The notes under the pieces were generated by a model. That model did no database searches. It was not told the DNA's origin and worked only from the letters and a program-made list of their open reading frames with translations. The position numbers and the translations under genes are program-made. Source: a virus. From it: a stretch of DNA of 37,648 bases. The stretch is taken from the IMG/VR virus record IMGVR_UViG_3300017788_000075, positions 1-37,648 of that record. One strand, written 5' to 3'. Positions 36,405-37,648 of the stretch are shown here, in pieces; within the stretch, counting starts at the first letter, position 1; every line of letters begins with the position of its first letter.

Positions 36405-36454
36405 GCGTTGTGCCCCCCAGTGTGCCTAAACTCGACTCGTGCTCATCCGAGCAC
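36403..36454 (+). promoter_or_regulatory. Promoter with inverted repeat at the start point
   Basis: TTGCGT (36403-36408), 18 bases, TAAACT (36427-36432). GTGCTC (36439-36444) and GAGCAC (36449-36454) form an inverted repeat at the predicted start, so the mRNA would begin with a hairpin or the DNA would bind a dimeric regulator. TAATCAAGGAGACATAC precedes ATG 36473. Confidence 0.6.
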
Positions 36455-36472
36455 CTAATCAAGGAGACATAC

Positions 36473-37033
36473 ATGACCACTACCGCCCTACCCGATGACA
36501 GGCTCATTGCCTTGTCCCGAGAACTGCTCGAGGAGCAGACGTTGCTGACAGGACTCAGCGATGTGCACAAGCACATCAACGAGATTCGCTCGACGCTCGA
36601 GTCTCTTCAGCAGTCACTGATGGACTTCGAGAAGTCCATCGACATCCGCCCCAATGGCAAGCACGTCGTGAACATCGAACTTGTCGCGGCTCATTCAGCA
36701 GTGATGACATACGCAATGAAACTGCTGAAAGAACCAACCGACTCGCTCGACACGGTGCTCAACATCCTCGTCGAGCAGTGCGATGCCATCGAGTGTCGCT
36801 TCGACAGGACAGAGTGCCCCCGGTGCGGTCAGGTCATCCCAAGCGTCGAGCACCGAGGTGAATACATCGGTGCTATCTCGAGGCTCGACAACCGGACTGA
36901 AATCTGCTCGACGTGTGGCAATGAAGAAGCGTTCGGTGGCTTGATGGGAGCGTGGCACACGCTCATCTCGTCGGTCATCGAGGGCAAGTACCGCCACGCT
37001 CATCCAGAGCTTTCGACCCAGAAGGGAGCGTGA
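36473..37033 (+). CDS. Coiled-coil and zinc-ribbon protein
   Basis: A 186-residue protein. Residues about 5-60 form an amphipathic helix (LIALSRELLEEQTLLTGLSD and onward) likely to be a coiled coil. The C-terminal half has a zinc ribbon with ECPRCGQVIP and ICSTCGNEEA, about 38 residues apart. AAGGAGACATAC supports ATG 36473. It has its own promoter with an inverted repeat and is followed one base later by the next gene. Function unknown; the finger suggests nucleic-acid or protein binding. Confidence 0.65.
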   Translation: MTTTALPDDRLIALSRELLEEQTLLTGLSDVHKHINEIRSTLESLQQSLMDFEKSIDIRPNGKHVVNIELVAAHSAVMTYAMKLLKEPTDSLDTVLNILVEQCDAIECRFDRTECPRCGQVIPSVEHRGEYIGAISRLDNRTEICSTCGNEEAFGGLMGAWHTLISSVIEGKYRHAHPELSTQKGA

Positions 37034-37034
37034 C

Positions 37035-37529
37035 ATGGGAGACAGGTGCACGTTCATCTTCGCTGACACGCTCGAAGCCCCCGAGGGAGTCGAGCACCAC
37101 GATCCGATTGTGACGATGCTCTACTCACACTGGGGTGGAGAATCCCGGCATGAGGAACTCGCTCACGCCATCGCAAAGGCTCTGCCCCGGTGGACTGACC
37201 CGTCATACGCCACTCGAATCTGCGTGAGTCAAATCATTGGCAGTGACTGGGATAGTGAAACCGGGTTCGGGCTCTACTCGTGCAGACTCAGTGAGTGCTT
37301 CTCTGGCTGGAATGACCGTGAGCCTCTCATGGTGAACTGGCATGAGCAGACCGTCAGCATCCATGAGTCCGGCGAAATCATCACGCTCGATGCCTACGTT
37401 CGACGCTGGCTCGACTCTGACAGTCCGGTGCTCGAGCAGTACCGGGCGAACCAGCCCGATGACTTCTTGACCCGGCAAGAACTCATCTGGAATGGGATGA
37501 AGCCCAACAACAAGAGCACGAGCGCATGA
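37035..37529 (+). CDS. Hypothetical protein
   Basis: A 164-residue protein beginning MGDRCTFIFADTLEAPEGVE, with IVTMLYSHWGGESRHEELAHAI and FGLYSCRLSECFSG. The MGDRxxxxF start and LYSHWGG segment recur in hypothetical proteins of phages and plasmids, where the N-terminus reads GDRANIvv and is followed by YsHWdG, but no function is known. It is the last gene of the unit, ending 36 bases before a strong terminator. Confidence 0.65.
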   Translation: MGDRCTFIFADTLEAPEGVEHHDPIVTMLYSHWGGESRHEELAHAIAKALPRWTDPSYATRICVSQIIGSDWDSETGFGLYSCRLSECFSGWNDREPLMVNWHEQTVSIHESGEIITLDAYVRRWLDSDSPVLEQYRANQPDDFLTRQELIWNGMKPNNKSTSA

Positions 37530-37565
37530 CCTGACACCTACATCGACCCCCACCCCCCACGTCGA

Positions 37566-37609
37566 GTCCCTCAGCACCATCCTCCCCCGGTGCTGGGGGA
37601 CTCTTCTTT
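37566..37609 (+). terminator. Strong hairpin terminator at window end
   Basis: GTCCCTCAGCACC (37566-37578) pairs with GGTGCTGGGGGAC (37589-37601), 13 pairs with one T-G, followed by TCTTCTTT. It closes the last unit; the remaining 39 bases show no gene. Confidence 0.8.
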
Positions 37610-37648
37610 GCCCGAAATCGCCCTCGATGCCCGAATAACACCTCTCCA

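Noticed and set aside
1-37648. Direct terminal repeats showing a complete circular or linear genome
   Set aside because: The first and last tens of bases share no visible repeat, and structural genes are missing, so the window is treated as a fragment.

Overview
The window looks like the early/replication and accessory part of a tailed double-stranded DNA phage of an actinobacterial host. All convincing genes lie on the + strand and are packed tightly, often with ATGA, GTGA or TAATG junctions. The actinobacterial host is inferred mainly from two WhiB-like Fe-S regulators (24220-24642 and 25775-26059), supported by extended -10 promoters and apparent leaderless starts. I recognise no terminase large subunit, portal, capsid, tail or integrase gene, so the morphogenesis genes must lie outside the window. 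I see no tRNA gene and no CRISPR array.

Layout. (1) 1-14.3 kb is a nearly self-sufficient DNA replication and recombination module. In order it holds a structured leader, a winged-helix initiator with four dyad repeats inside its own reading frame (a lambda-O-like origin), a DnaC-type helicase loader, a DnaB-type helicase, a primase, a SNF2-type helicase, a zinc-containing protein that is probably the ssDNA-binding protein, a family-A DNA polymerase with proofreading domain, a RecA/UvsX recombinase, a Cas4-like Fe-S nuclease and two small PD-(D/E)XK nucleases. (2) 14.3-21.1 kb opens with a SpoVS-like protein and continues with many small, very basic, low-complexity proteins of unknown role. 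Two of them share a 36-residue module, two adjacent ones share an N-terminal tag, and one ends in a canonical sliding-clamp-binding pentapeptide. (3) 21.1-28.1 kb carries a HAD-like protein, a large two-part protein containing a 32-bp DNA palindrome, a MazG/DUF6378-like protein, the two WhiB-like genes, an intrinsic terminator, a secreted lysozyme-like enzyme and short hypotheticals. (4) 28.1-37.6 kb is visibly richer in G+C and in TCGA-type words. It is divided into short transcription units, each with its own promoter-like -10 element, several with a stem-loop terminator, and with a recurrent AAGGAGA ribosome-binding site. It encodes an XRE repressor-like protein, a YubB/Api92-like protein, a DUF932 protein, a second SNF2 helicase expressed from an apparent leaderless promoter, and zinc-finger and acidic hypotheticals.

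How it works together (inference). The initiator would bind its in-gene iterons and recruit loader and helicase; primase, polymerase and ssDNA-binding protein form the fork. RecA, the Cas4-like nuclease and the small nucleases would provide recombination-dependent replication and processing of branched DNA. The WhiB-like proteins and the XRE protein would redirect transcription of the phage or host. The right arm resembles an accessory/host-takeover region with individually regulated cassettes. Family names come from motif recognition only; no database search was possible.
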